Below, piece by piece: positions 42,952 to 51,249 of a stretch of 63,284 bases of DNA (its first letter is position 1; every line of letters starts with the position of its first letter). Position numbers and translations under genes: made by a program. The stretch spans positions 1 to 63,284 of the forward strand of contig JAJYGN010000095.1 of the NCBI GenBank assembly GCA_021790675.1, given 5' to 3'. The notes beneath the pieces are model-generated. The model searched no databases. It had not been told where the DNA came from and was given only the letters and a program-made list of their open reading frames with translations. This stretch comes from Actinomycetes bacterium. Its GTDB lineage: Bacteria > Actinomycetota > Acidimicrobiia > Acidimicrobiales > RAAP-2.

Positions 42952-44285
42952 CTGGCCGCGCGCACCGCCGCGGCGAGAACGCTGAGTCCGTCGGCCAGCT
43001 GCTCGTCGCTGATCACCAGCGGCGGCAGCAGACGGATTACGTTGCCGTAGGTGCCACACGCCAGGGCGATGACGCCCTGGGAGTTGCAGTACGAGACGAT
43101 CGACTTTGCGGCCGCCGCGTTGGGCTTCTTGGTACCCGGCTCGACCAGCTCGAAGGCGATCATCGCTCCGCGCCCGCGCACCTCGCCGATGATGGCGACG
43201 TCCTGGGCCAGGGAGTTTAGGTGCGCGAGCATGGCCGCGCCGAGCTCGCGGGCCCGGCCCGCGAGGTCGCGATCGCGCATCACCTTTATCGTCGCCAGCG
43301 CGGCGGCGGCGGCGACGGGGTTGCCGCCGTAGGTGCCGCCGAGTCCACCCTCGTGCACCGCGTTCATCAGCTCGGCGCGGCCGGTGACTCCCGCGAGCGG
43401 CATGCCGCCGGCGAGGCCCTTGGCCGTCGTGACGATGTCGGGGATGACCCCCTCGTGGTTCACCGCGAACCAGTCACCGGTGCGGCAGAAGCCGCTCTGG
43501 ATCTCGTCAGCGATGAAGACGACGCCGTTCTTCTTGGTCCAGGCCGACAGTGCTGGCAGGAAGCCCTCGGCCGGCACGACGAACCCTCCTTCGCCCTGGA
43601 TGGGCTCGATGAGCAGGGCCGCGACGTTGTGCGCACCCACCTGGGACTCGATCTCGCCGATCGCGCGCGCGGCCGCCTCAGCGCCGGAGAGCCCGTCGTG
43701 GAAGGGATAGCTCATCGGCACGCGGTAGATCTCGGGCGCGAAGGGTCCGAAGCGGTCCTTGTACGGCATGTTCTTCGCGGTCAGGGCCATGGTCAGGTTG
43801 GTACGCCCGTGGTAGGCGTGGTCGAAGACGATGACCGCCGGGCGACCCGTGGCCAGGCGCGCGACCTTGACCGCATTCTCCACCGCTTCGGCGCCGGAGT
43901 TGAACAGGGCGGTGGTCTTGGCGTGGTCGCCCGGAGTCAGGCGGGCCAGCTCCTCGCAGACCTCGACGTAGTTCGCATAGGGGGTGACCATGAAGCACGT
44001 GTGGGTGAAGTTGGCGACCTGTGCAGAGACGGCCTCGATGACTTCGGGCACGGCGTGGCCGATCGAGACGACCGCGATTCCTGACCCGAGGTCGAGCAGG
44101 TGGTTGCCGTCGACGTCTTCGAGGATGGCGCCCTCGGCGCGTTCAATGTAGACCGGAAAGCCGTTGGACAGACCCGCGCTGACGACGGCCTGACGGCGTT
44201 CGTGCAGTGCTCGCGACTTCGGCCCGGGGACTTCGGTGACCAGCTTGCGCTCGGTGCCGAGCGATGAAGAAAGTGACGAAACCAC
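42948..44285 (-). CDS. gabT: 4-aminobutyrate--2-oxoglutarate aminotransferase
   Basis: A 445-residue class III PLP aminotransferase from GTG 44285 with a GAGGAG site. The PLP pocket is ALFNSGAEAVENAVKVAR and VVFIADEIQSGFCRTGDWFA, and the PLP Lys is in VTTAKGLAGGMPLAG. The sequence strongly resembles actinobacterial GabT, which passes the amino group of GABA to 2-oxoglutarate. No gabD is adjacent. The gene stands alone next to tRNA-Ser. Confidence 0.9.
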   Translation of the reverse strand: MVSSLSSSLGTERKLVTEVPGPKSRALHERRQAVVSAGLSNGFPVYIERAEGAILEDVDGNHLLDLGSGIAVVSIGHAVPEVIEAVSAQVANFTHTCFMVTPYANYVEVCEELARLTPGDHAKTTALFNSGAEAVENAVKVARLATGRPAVIVFDHAYHGRTNLTMALTAKNMPYKDRFGPFAPEIYRVPMSYPFHDGLSGAEAAARAIGEIESQVGAHNVAALLIEPIQGEGGFVVPAEGFLPALSAWTKKNGVVFIADEIQSGFCRTGDWFAVNHEGVIPDIVTTAKGLAGGMPLAGVTGRAELMNAVHEGGLGGTYGGNPVAAAAALATIKVMRDRDLAGRARELGAAMLAHLNSLAQDVAIIGEVRGRGAMIAFELVEPGTKKPNAAAAKSIVSYCNSQGVIALACGTYGNVIRLLPPLVISDEQLADGLSVLAAAVRAAS

Positions 44286-44370
44286 GGTGACTCCTCAGGG
44301 ACTTGACTGGCGACTCGCCAGTCGCTGCCAGCGTAGTTCCACCTCCGCGAACCTCACCAGATCGAGAAAC

Positions 44371-44402
44371 ACGCAACGGGTGGCCGAAGCCACCCGTTGC
44401 GT
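44371..44402 (-). terminator. 14-bp perfect terminator-like hairpin after tRNA-Ser
   Basis: ACGCAACGGGTGGC pairs perfectly with GCCACCCGTTGCGT around a CGAA loop, 2 nt past the 3' end of tRNA-Ser(CGA) on the minus strand. No T tract is present. Confidence 0.75.
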
Positions 44403-44404
44403 GC

Positions 44405-44492
44405 TGGCGGAGGAGGTGGGATTTGAACCCACGGTGCCCGTAGACACAGCAGTTTTCGAGACTGCCCGATTCGGCCGCTCTCGCACCCCTCC
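44405..44492 (-). tRNA. tRNA-Ser (anticodon CGA), CCA encoded
   Basis: Read on the minus strand, an 88-nt class II tRNA: acceptor GGAGGGG pairs with CTCCTCC (one G-T), D arm, anticodon stem GCAGT/ACTGC around CTCGAAA (anticodon CGA), a long variable arm GTGTCTACGGGCAC, T loop GGTTCAAATCC, discriminator G and encoded CCA. Confidence 0.95.
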
Positions 44493-45014
44493 GTGCACCA
44501 GTCTATCGGCGTGGCGTCGTGGGCTTCAGGGGCCCCTGGCACCATGCAGTCCGCCCGTCGTATGTTGCGGTGAGATTTTGCACTTCGTCGGGGGAGGGAC
44601 CATGACGGTCCATGGATGGTTACGACGTGCGATCTCGAGGTTCGCCGCCGCTCACGGGGACTCGCAGTGGTGGCTGCATCCGGTGGTGCCGGCGCGTCGT
44701 CGATGAGCACGCGGTGGGGCTGGGGACGCCTACTCCATGTCGAATCCGGGCGATACCGATACTGGAGTGACCGGGTGCAAGGTGACATCGCGATCGAGCC
44801 GTGGTCCTTTGGCACGTCGCGCTTCGCGGCCGGCTCGCCCGACGGCCGAGAGTTTCGGCCGGGTCACCACGGCCGGCATGATCGTCATCGCGGGTGAGAA
44901 GTGGCGTGGCGTCGCCGATGAGAACCTCAAAGAGACGCTGACGATGACGTACTCAAGAGTGGCGATCTCCTACAAGCCCTAGGCAGAGCTCCCGCCATTT
45001 CCTAGAGTGGCGAG
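44493..45014. other. 520-bp region with fragmentary ORFs
   Basis: Between tRNA-Ser and tadA. An ATG at 44603 with a GGGAGGGA site opens a 34-residue peptide; the other frames carry 93-residue (44616-44897) and 81-residue (44737-44982) ORFs. The last ends VTTAGMIVIAGEKWRGVADE, which looks protein-like. No family is recognised. It may be a small secreted-protein gene broken by frameshifts, or not coding at all. Confidence 0.3.
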
Positions 45015-45503
45015 GTGAGCAACGCCACGTCCTCGGATGAGACCTTCATGGCGATCGCACTCGCCGCGGCACGCGCGGCCGCGACCCACAACGACGTGCC
45101 GATCGGCTGTGTCGTGGTGGTCGGTGACGAAGTCGTGGCGACGGGGGAGAACCGGCGTGAAGTCGACGCCGATCCTACGGCGCACGCCGAGATAGTGGCG
45201 CTACGCGCGGCCGCCGAGGCCCGGGGCCGCTGGCGCCTCGAGGACGCCACCGTCTACGTAAGCGTCGAGCCGTGCGTGATGTGCGCGGGGGCTCTGCTGA
45301 ACGCACGCGTGGCGCGCGTCGTGATCGGCGTCCTCGACGAGAAGGCTGGCGCAGTGGGCTCTCGCTACAACGTCCTCGCCGATCCTCGGCTCTTGCACGA
45401 GGTGCCGGTCACTTACGACGTCGAGGCCGAGGCGTCGGTTGCTCTCCTGCGCGAGTTCTTCGCGGCTCGTCGAGGCGCGGATCCGCATGTGGACGACGAC
45501 TAA
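45015..45503 (+). CDS. tadA: tRNA-specific adenosine deaminase
   Basis: A 162-residue TadA from GTG 45015. The zinc site is HAEIVALRAA (with the catalytic Glu) and EPCVMCAGALLNARV; the substrate-recognition stretch VVIGVLDEKAGAVGSRYN is present. It converts A34 to inosine in tRNA-Arg(ACG), encoded at 13657. A perfect hairpin follows the gene. Confidence 0.95.
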   Translation: MSNATSSDETFMAIALAAARAAATHNDVPIGCVVVVGDEVVATGENRREVDADPTAHAEIVALRAAAEARGRWRLEDATVYVSVEPCVMCAGALLNARVARVVIGVLDEKAGAVGSRYNVLADPRLLHEVPVTYDVEAEASVALLREFFAARRGADPHVDDD

Positions 45504-45515
45504 ACGGACACGACT

Positions 45516-45555
45516 ACGGCCGGCCGTTGGACTTCGTGGTCCAACGGCCGGCCGT
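45516..45555. terminator. 17-bp perfect stem-loop between convergent genes
   Basis: ACGGCCGGCCGTTGGAC at 45516-45532 pairs perfectly with GTCCAACGGCCGGCCGT at 45539-45555, loop TTCGTG. It sits 12 nt after tadA and 15 nt after the convergent secreted-protein gene, so it can serve both as a bidirectional terminator. No T tract. Confidence 0.85.
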
Positions 45556-45570
45556 TGAGTGATCGGTTAA

Positions 45571-45942
45571 CTACGCCGAGACGGACGTGGCGAGGATCAC
45601 CGACGTGGACTTGCCGACGTAGTGCCCGGTTACCGTGACGATGGCGCCCTTGGTGATCGAGGCAGCGTGACCCTTGGTGAACTTTGCCGCCTTGAAGTCG
45701 ACGCGGTACGTCTTGGCGCCGTCCTTGAACCAGAAGATGTCCTTCGACGCCTCGGTCTTGACTACGGCGCCGCGCAGCGTGACGACGGCGCTCTTGGTGG
45801 CCGTCGGGTGAGTCGTCTTCGTCTTCGCGTGGGTGGCGGTCGTGGTGGTCGTCGCGCCCGCCGTTGCCGTCAGGGCCGCCGCGCCGAGCGTTCCGACTGA
45901 GAGGACCGCGGGAAGAATGATCTTGGCAATCTTGGTGTTCAT
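45571..45942 (-). CDS. Small secreted protein
   Basis: A 123-residue protein from ATG 45942 with a CAGGAGA site. A signal peptide (MNTKIAKIILPAVLSVGTLG, cleavage near residue 29) is followed by a Thr-rich stretch. A single beta-rich domain of about 75 residues follows (VVTLRGAVVKTEASKDIFWF ... IVTVTGHYVGKSTSVILATSVSA), with an OB-fold-like pattern. The upstream two-component genes are on the same strand, 181 nt away. No function assigned. Confidence 0.72.
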   Translation of the reverse strand: MNTKIAKIILPAVLSVGTLGAAALTATAGATTTTTATHAKTKTTHPTATKSAVVTLRGAVVKTEASKDIFWFKDGAKTYRVDFKAAKFTKGHAASITKGAIVTVTGHYVGKSTSVILATSVSA

Positions 45943-46122
45943 GGTGGTGTTCTCCTGTTTGGATAGGGTGACTGACCTCCACCCGACCCTCCGCGGTGGG
46001 GTCGAAGTGGACGTCAGATCAACGGTAACGATGGTGTCGGCGCGCTCGCCGTCACGTACGTCCAAGAATTGGTAAAGGTTGGCCCGCGCGAGCGGTCCTT
46101 CACGATCCTTTTACGCTTTTCT

Positions 46123-47541
46123 TCAACACAACTCATCGAACGAGGCGCCGTCGATGCTCGCGCTGACGTTCGGGCTGACGCGACGTAGCGTCACCGTGGC
46201 GTCGACACCTCCGCCGGGGGACTCGCGCAACTCGATACCGCCGCCCGAAAGCCGCACGAGCTGCTCGGCGATGGCGAGGCCGAGCCCCGAACCTTCCGCG
46301 GTGTTCTCGCGCGCGCGCCAGAAGCGTCGAAGGGCGAGACGTCGGTCCGTCGGACTCATGCCGACACCGTTGTCGATGACGTGGACTTCGGCGTGCTCAT
46401 CGGCGAGGAGCGTGTCGACCATGATGCGACCGCCGGAGGGTGTCGCGTCAAAGGCGTTGGCGAGCAGATTGTCGATGACCTGTTCCATCACCCCGTCGAT
46501 CGCGAGGGCGCCGAGCTCGTGGCTCCCCGACGAATTCAGGGTGATGCCGTGTTCGGCGGCGAGTGGTCGCCAGTAGTCGACGCGCGAGCGGGCAATCGTG
46601 GCCAGGTCGATGACGGACAGGATCGCGGGCCGAGACTCATTGCGGGCGAGCTCGAGGAGGGACTCGACGAGGCGTCGCAACCGGCTGAGCTCGGACAGTA
46701 CCGGGATGAAGTCGTCGGGGCCGGTCTTGCCGCCGTACTGGAGGTTCTCGAGGTGCAGCTGCAGGGCGGTCAGGGGGGTGCGCAGTTGGTGCGAAGCGTC
46801 CTCGACGAACGTCGTCTGGGCCTCGAGCAGGTCGACGAGTCGCGCGGACATGGCGTTGATCGACTCGGCGAGGCGCCGCAATTCCGGAGGACCCTCGTCG
46901 ACCGGGGCGCGGATGCGCAACTCGCCGGCGCCAATTGCTTCGACCGCCCGGCCGATCCGCCGCAGCGGACGAGTCAGCGAGGTTGAGATGAGGAACCCGA
47001 AGCCGACGGCCGCCAGCAGCATCATGAGCCCGTAGAGCGCGAGGTTACGCCAGTTACCGTGTACGGCCCTCGTCACGATGGTCACCGGAAACGTGACGAC
47101 GAGCACCGCCTGGTCGATCCGCGCGGCGTCTGACCTGTCGTGGGGCAAGCGCATCGCCACGTAGTACTGGGCGCCTTCGACGGATGAGCGCGGGATCACT
47201 CCCGAGAGCGGGGTCGCTCCGACGCGGTGCGCTAATTGCGCGATCTCCTCGTCGACCGCCTGGCGCTGCTTGCTCGCTATCAGCGTGCGGCCCTCTCGCA
47301 GCACCAGGATCTGGCGCTTGGTCGCGTGCGAGTACGTATCGGAGAACCTGATCGCCGCCTTCAGGTGACCGCGTCCGATGTCGTTGGACAGGACGGCGGC
47401 CAGGGCCTGCGTGTCGCGACGCAGTGCGGATAGGGTCGACGAGTTGGCGTTCGAGTTCAGCGTGTAGCCGACCGGGATGACGAGCAGCACCATCGCCACC
47501 ACCGCGAAGAGGATGAATCCGGCGAGGAGCCGACGCCTCAC
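46123..47541 (-). CDS. Sensor histidine kinase (HAMP-HisKA)
   Basis: A 472-residue kinase from GTG 47541. Membrane helices at about residues 5-26 and 170-190 flank an extracellular sensor domain of about 145 residues. A HAMP domain follows (TSLTRPLRRIGRAVEAIGAG). The HisKA box is FVEDASHQLRTPLTALQL, and the ATPase domain has VIDNLLANAFDATPSGG, HVIDNGVGMSP and SGLGLAIAEQL. Start and stop overlap with the response regulator gene (GTGA). Stimulus unknown. Confidence 0.88.
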   Translation of the reverse strand: MRRRLLAGFILFAVVAMVLLVIPVGYTLNSNANSSTLSALRRDTQALAAVLSNDIGRGHLKAAIRFSDTYSHATKRQILVLREGRTLIASKQRQAVDEEIAQLAHRVGATPLSGVIPRSSVEGAQYYVAMRLPHDRSDAARIDQAVLVVTFPVTIVTRAVHGNWRNLALYGLMMLLAAVGFGFLISTSLTRPLRRIGRAVEAIGAGELRIRAPVDEGPPELRRLAESINAMSARLVDLLEAQTTFVEDASHQLRTPLTALQLHLENLQYGGKTGPDDFIPVLSELSRLRRLVESLLELARNESRPAILSVIDLATIARSRVDYWRPLAAEHGITLNSSGSHELGALAIDGVMEQVIDNLLANAFDATPSGGRIMVDTLLADEHAEVHVIDNGVGMSPTDRRLALRRFWRARENTAEGSGLGLAIAEQLVRLSGGGIELRESPGGGVDATVTLRRVSPNVSASIDGASFDELC

Positions 47542-48197
47542 GGTGTCAGGGCCAATCGGAATCCGATTCCCCTATGGGTTTCGATGGCCTCGGCCAGGCC
47601 CAGCTTTCGTCGCAGAGAGGCCACGTGGACGTCGATCATCTTGGTCGAGCCGAACCAGTTGGGTCCCCATAGTTCGTCGAGCAGTTCTTGTCGGGTCACG
47701 ACCGCGCCCGGGTCGCGCGCCAGCAGGTCAAGGATCCCGTACTCCTTGGGGGTGCAGGCGATCTCGGCGCCGTCGACCGTGATCGTGCGGGTACGACGAT
47801 CGATAGTGATCGGACCGACTTGTTGGACCTTGCTCTCGGCGTCGGTTCCCGACGTGCGCCGAGTGACGGCGTTGATGCGCGCCACCAGCTCGCGAAAGCC
47901 GAAGGGCTTGACCACGTAGTCGTCCGCGCCTAGGTCGAGACCGGCGATGCGATCGTGTTCCGCACCGCGCGCGGTCACCATGATGATGGGCGCCGAAGAG
48001 GCTGCCCGCAGGTCCTCGAAGAGCTCGATGCCGTCGCGATCGGGCAGCCCGAGATCGAGGAGGATGAAGTCGGTGGGCAGGCTACGCAGGGCTTCGGCCC
48101 CGGTGGCCACGCGCACGGGCGTGAAGCCCTCGCGCGTGAGCCCGGTCACGATCGCCGAGGCGATGGCCTCGTCGTCTTCGATGACCAGAACGCGCAC
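47538..48197 (-). CDS. OmpR-family response regulator
   Basis: A 219-residue regulator from GTG 48197. Phospho-acceptor Asp lies in FILLDLGLPDRDGIELF, the conserved Lys in DDYVVKPFGFRELVARI, and the winged-helix domain ends STKMIDVHVASLRRKLG and THRGIGFRLALTP. It precedes its kinase in a GTGA-coupled pair. The pair is unrelated to the senX3-regX3 pair elsewhere in the window by sensor architecture. Confidence 0.9.
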   Translation of the reverse strand: MRVLVIEDDEAIASAIVTGLTREGFTPVRVATGAEALRSLPTDFILLDLGLPDRDGIELFEDLRAASSAPIIMVTARGAEHDRIAGLDLGADDYVVKPFGFRELVARINAVTRRTSGTDAESKVQQVGPITIDRRTRTITVDGAEIACTPKEYGILDLLARDPGAVVTRQELLDELWGPNWFGSTKMIDVHVASLRRKLGLAEAIETHRGIGFRLALTP

Positions 48198-48248
48198 GCC
48201 TCATTATGGTGCCACCGCGTGCAAGCGGTGCACTCGCCCAGAAGGCGG

Positions 48249-49472
48249 TTAGCGGCTCGCCTCCACCAGCGACTCGAGGTAGTAGCGGATCTGGATGGCG
48301 ACGGCCGCTCCTTCACCGACGGCCGATGCCAGTTGCTTAGTCGAACCCGCGCGCACGTCTCCCGCGGCGAAGATGCCCGGCACGCTCGTTGCGAAGTCGT
48401 GATCAGTCACGAGGAATCCGCGTTCTTCAGTGGCGAGCGAACCGTTGAGAAAGCCGGTGTTGGGATCCAGACCCACGAAGACGAACGCGCCGGCGGTCTC
48501 GAGCCGTTCACTCTGGCCATCGCGCTCGACGACGATCGCCGCGAGGGAACCGTCGTCGTCGGCGTCAAAAGAGGTCACCGTTGCGCCCAGGACGACGGAC
48601 ATGCGGGGGTGGTTGGCGACCTTGTCCTGGAGGAGCCGGCTCGCAGTGAGCTGTGGAGCCCCTTGGAGGATCGTCACGTGATCAGCGAATTGGGTGAGGA
48701 AGAGTCCCTCCTCTAAGCCGCTGTTGCCACCGCCGATCACCGTGAGCTCGTTCGCCCCGCGGTAGAAGGGGCCGTCGCAGGTCGCGCAGAAGTGGATGCC
48801 CGCACCGATCAGTTCGGCTTCACCCTCAGCGCCAGTACGACGATACGTCGAGCCCGTCGCGACCAAGACGGCCGGGGCGCGCACGCTCGCTCCCGTAGAA
48901 AGATCCACGCGGATCATCGCCCCGTCGCGCTCGACGCCGGACACGGCGACCGCGGACAGGATCTCGACGCCGTAGCGCTCGGCCTGGCGGGTCATGCGCT
49001 CGGCCAACTCGGCGCCGCCTACTCCCTCGGGGAATCCGGGGTAGTTGTCGAAGCGCTCGGTCACCGCGGCCTGGCCGCCGGGGGCGGAGCGCTCGACGAT
49101 GAGGGCCCGCAGGTTCTCGCGCGCGGCGTAGATCGCCGTGGTCAGTCCGGTGGGCCCGCCGCCGATGATTACGAGGTCGTATTCGCTCTGGGCCGCTGCG
49201 CGACTGAGTCCGACGCGCTCGGCCAACTCGTCGTCGGAGGGTTCGGCGAGGAACGAGCCGTCGGGAAAGACGATCGTCGGGATGATGCGCTTGCCGGCGT
49301 TTCGACTCTCGACCTCGGCGACCTGTTCGGGGTGCTCTTCGAGGTCGATCCAGGTGAAGGGGATGCGGTGCGTCGTGAGGAACTGCTTGGAGCGTCGACA
49401 GTCGGGGCACCACGGCGCGCCGTAGACGACGAGTTCCTGGTCAGATTGGCTGGACTGCTCGGTCGTGCCCAC
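48249..49472 (-). CDS. Glutaredoxin-like domain fused to thioredoxin reductase-like flavoprotein
   Basis: A 407-residue fusion from GTG 49472. The N-terminal domain (residues 14-85) is glutaredoxin-like, VVYGAPWCPDCRRSK with a CPDC active site, and IIPTIVFPDGSFLAEPSDDEL. The remainder is a thioredoxin reductase-like flavoenzyme with FAD motif VIIGGGPTGLTTAIYAARE, the redox-active CATC in IHFCATCDGPF, the NADPH motif TVIGGGNSGLEEGLFL and the C-terminal FAAGDVRAGSTKQLASAVGEG. Such fusions would let the reductase hand electrons to its own glutaredoxin domain. Upstream hsp20 suggests a stress locus. Confidence 0.9.
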   Translation of the reverse strand: MGTTEQSSQSDQELVVYGAPWCPDCRRSKQFLTTHRIPFTWIDLEEHPEQVAEVESRNAGKRIIPTIVFPDGSFLAEPSDDELAERVGLSRAAAQSEYDLVIIGGGPTGLTTAIYAARENLRALIVERSAPGGQAAVTERFDNYPGFPEGVGGAELAERMTRQAERYGVEILSAVAVSGVERDGAMIRVDLSTGASVRAPAVLVATGSTYRRTGAEGEAELIGAGIHFCATCDGPFYRGANELTVIGGGNSGLEEGLFLTQFADHVTILQGAPQLTASRLLQDKVANHPRMSVVLGATVTSFDADDDGSLAAIVVERDGQSERLETAGAFVFVGLDPNTGFLNGSLATEERGFLVTDHDFATSVPGIFAAGDVRAGSTKQLASAVGEGAAVAIQIRYYLESLVEASR

Positions 49473-49523
49473 AGTTTCCCCCTTGCTACATCTTCGAGGG
49501 TATCGGTCGGGCGGAGACGACTC

Positions 49524-49555
49524 GGGCGAGGCGGGTCGTCAGACCCGCCTCGCCC
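49524..49555 (-). terminator. 14-bp perfect stem-loop after hsp20
   Basis: GGGCGAGGCGGGTC pairs perfectly with GACCCGCCTCGCCC around the loop GTCA, 12 nt beyond the hsp20 stop. No T tract. Confidence 0.78.
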
Positions 49556-49566
49556 GTTGGATCGCG

Positions 49567-50007
49567 TTACACGCTGAGAGCTGACATCGCCGAGTCGTGA
49601 CGCACTTCGATACGCCGCGGCTTGGCCTCCTCGGCGACGGGGATGGACAGGGTGAGGACGCCGTCGGCGTAGTGGGCGTCGATCTTCGTGGTGTCCAGGT
49701 TGTCGCCGAGAAGGATCTGACGGCTAAACGTGCCGTGCGCGCGCTCGGCCACGAGCGCCTCGACACCGTCGGAGACGAGTGGCGCCTTGCGGTCGGCCTT
49801 GACGATCAACGTGTTGTTGTCGACCGTGAGCTCGATCGACTCGGCGTCGACGCCGGGCAGGTCGAACTGCACGAGGAACTGGTCCTCTTTGCGGTACGCG
49901 TCCATCGGCATTGTGAGCAGCGTGGTTCGACGCGTGGTCTCTCCCATCATCTGCTGGAAGAGGCGGTCGAAGTCACGGAATGGTTCGGAACGAACAAGAA
50001 GCGGCAT
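49567..50007 (-). CDS. Hsp20-family small heat-shock protein
   Basis: A 146-residue alpha-crystallin chaperone. The core runs from about residue 35 to 130 (MDAYRKEDQFLVQFDLPGVD, ELTVDNNTLIVKADRK) and ends with the conserved AHYADGVLTLSIPVAEEAKP. The ribosome site AAGGAGG is near-perfect. A CIRCE element lies 46 nt upstream of the ATG, so it should be under HrcA control. It would hold unfolded proteins soluble under stress. Confidence 0.95.
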   Translation of the reverse strand: MPLLVRSEPFRDFDRLFQQMMGETTRRTTLLTMPMDAYRKEDQFLVQFDLPGVDAESIELTVDNNTLIVKADRKAPLVSDGVEALVAERAHGTFSRQILLGDNLDTTKIDAHYADGVLTLSIPVAEEAKPRRIEVRHDSAMSALSV

Positions 50008-50040
50008 TGCCGTACCTCCTTACTTCACATCAGTTTGCGT

Positions 50041-50079
50041 CCCCTGAGTTAGTTAGCACTCAAGGGCTCCGAGTGCCAA
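50041..50079. promoter_or_regulatory. CIRCE element overlapping a HAIR-like palindrome (hsp20 operator)
   Basis: TTAGCACTC-N9-GAGTGCCAA at 50053-50079 matches the CIRCE consensus in 17 of 18 arm bases and with the correct 9-nt spacer. Overlapping it, CCCCTGAGT-N8-ACTCAAGGG at 50041-50066 resembles the HspR HAIR site (CTTGAGT-N7-ACTCAAG) with one extra spacer base. A TATATT hexamer on the minus strand adjoins the CIRCE. Confidence 0.85.
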
Positions 50080-50252
50080 TATACCAGGTGGAGGAGGAGT
50101 TAATCTTGGAATTTCCTAAGAACTCGGAGGCCCCGCGGTCTCCGCTGCCGTCTACCTGGGCTGAATGAGAGCTCGACACGGCACTCGCCGGCGAGTCAAT
50201 TCGCTGCTACGTTGGCGGGCGCCGGTAACGGCGTGTGACGTGGGGGGGCACT

Positions 50253-51035
50253 ATGGGTTCTTCGGACACGCAGGGAGCTTTGTGGGGCGCGGGCGCGCGA
50301 GAATGGTCCCAACTGATTGAGCCGTGCCAAGTCCCTTTCTACGAAGCTGCCTTTGATGCGATGGATCTGCGTGGCGGCATGACCCTTCTCGACGCCGGGT
50401 GCGGATCAGGCCTCGCCCTGGAATTGGCCGCGAGGCGGGGGGCCACGCCTACCGGACTCGACGCGTCAGAGGGGCTGTTGGCCGTAGCGCGCGAGCGGGT
50501 ATCCGACGCCGATCTGCGCCAGGGAGATCTCGAAGCACTGCCGTTCGCCGACGATGAGTTCGATGCAGTCTCGGCCTTTAACTCGGTACAGTTCGCGTCC
50601 GATCCCGTGCGGGCTGTTAGCGAGATGGTGCGAGTGGCCAAGCCGGGCGCGGCGGTGGCGGTGACGACGTGGGCCGCGCCCGAGCGCTGCGAGATGGGTG
50701 CGGTGCTGGGTGCGCTCGCGGCGCTGCTGCCTCCGCCTCCGCCCGGAACCGGTGGTCCGTTCACCTTGTCGGCGCCCGGTCTCATGGATTCCGTTGCCCA
50801 AGCAGCTGGACTGGTCGCCTATCACGTGATCGATGTCGCGACCCCGTTCACGTTCGCCGACGTGGACACGGGGGTACGGGCTCTCCTGGCGACGGGACCC
50901 GGACGTCGTGCCATCGAACACGCGGGTGACGACGCCGCGCGCGCGGCGGTCGTGACGGCGTTCGCTCGCTTCGCCCAGTCCGACGGCTCCGTGGTGACTA
51001 ACAACGTCTTCAAGGTGCTCGTGGCTCGCGCATAG
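50253..51035 (+). CDS. Class I SAM-dependent methyltransferase (UbiE/COQ5-like)
   Basis: A 260-residue methyltransferase from ATG 50253 with a GGGGGG site; the ORF-track GTG-side Met at 50235 is six codons earlier. Motif I is LLDAGCGSGLALELA near residue 45, then GLDASEGLLAVARERV, and the acidic FDAVSAFNSVQFASDP plus the motif II PGAAVAVTTWAAP. The architecture fits small-molecule methyltransferases such as UbiE-like enzymes. Substrate unknown. Confidence 0.82.
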   Translation: MGSSDTQGALWGAGAREWSQLIEPCQVPFYEAAFDAMDLRGGMTLLDAGCGSGLALELAARRGATPTGLDASEGLLAVARERVSDADLRQGDLEALPFADDEFDAVSAFNSVQFASDPVRAVSEMVRVAKPGAAVAVTTWAAPERCEMGAVLGALAALLPPPPPGTGGPFTLSAPGLMDSVAQAAGLVAYHVIDVATPFTFADVDTGVRALLATGPGRRAIEHAGDDAARAAVVTAFARFAQSDGSVVTNNVFKVLVARA

Positions 51036-51090
51036 CCAGCCAGGGTGCTGCAGATCTAACGGATGGCGGTTGGGCCTCATCGTGGTGCTG

Positions 51091-51178
51091 TGGCGGAGGA
51101 GGTGGGATTTGAACCCACGGTAGGTTGCCCTACACACGATTTCCAATCGTGCCGATTCGGCCGCTCTCGCACTCCTCC
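51091..51178 (-). tRNA. tRNA-Ser (anticodon GGA), CCA encoded
   Basis: Minus strand, 88 nt: acceptor GGAGGAG/CTCCTCC, anticodon stem CGATT/AATCG with the loop centred on GGA, long variable arm TGTAGGGCAACCTACC, T loop GGTTCAAATCC, discriminator G and CCA. The acceptor and T arms are nearly identical to those of tRNA-Ser(CGA) at 44405. Confidence 0.95.
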
Positions 51179-51249
51179 AGGCACTCGCAAAAGCGCCGGG
51201 TGGCAAGGTTACCCGAGGCAGCCACGGGTCGGCGCGCTAGCCTTGATTT

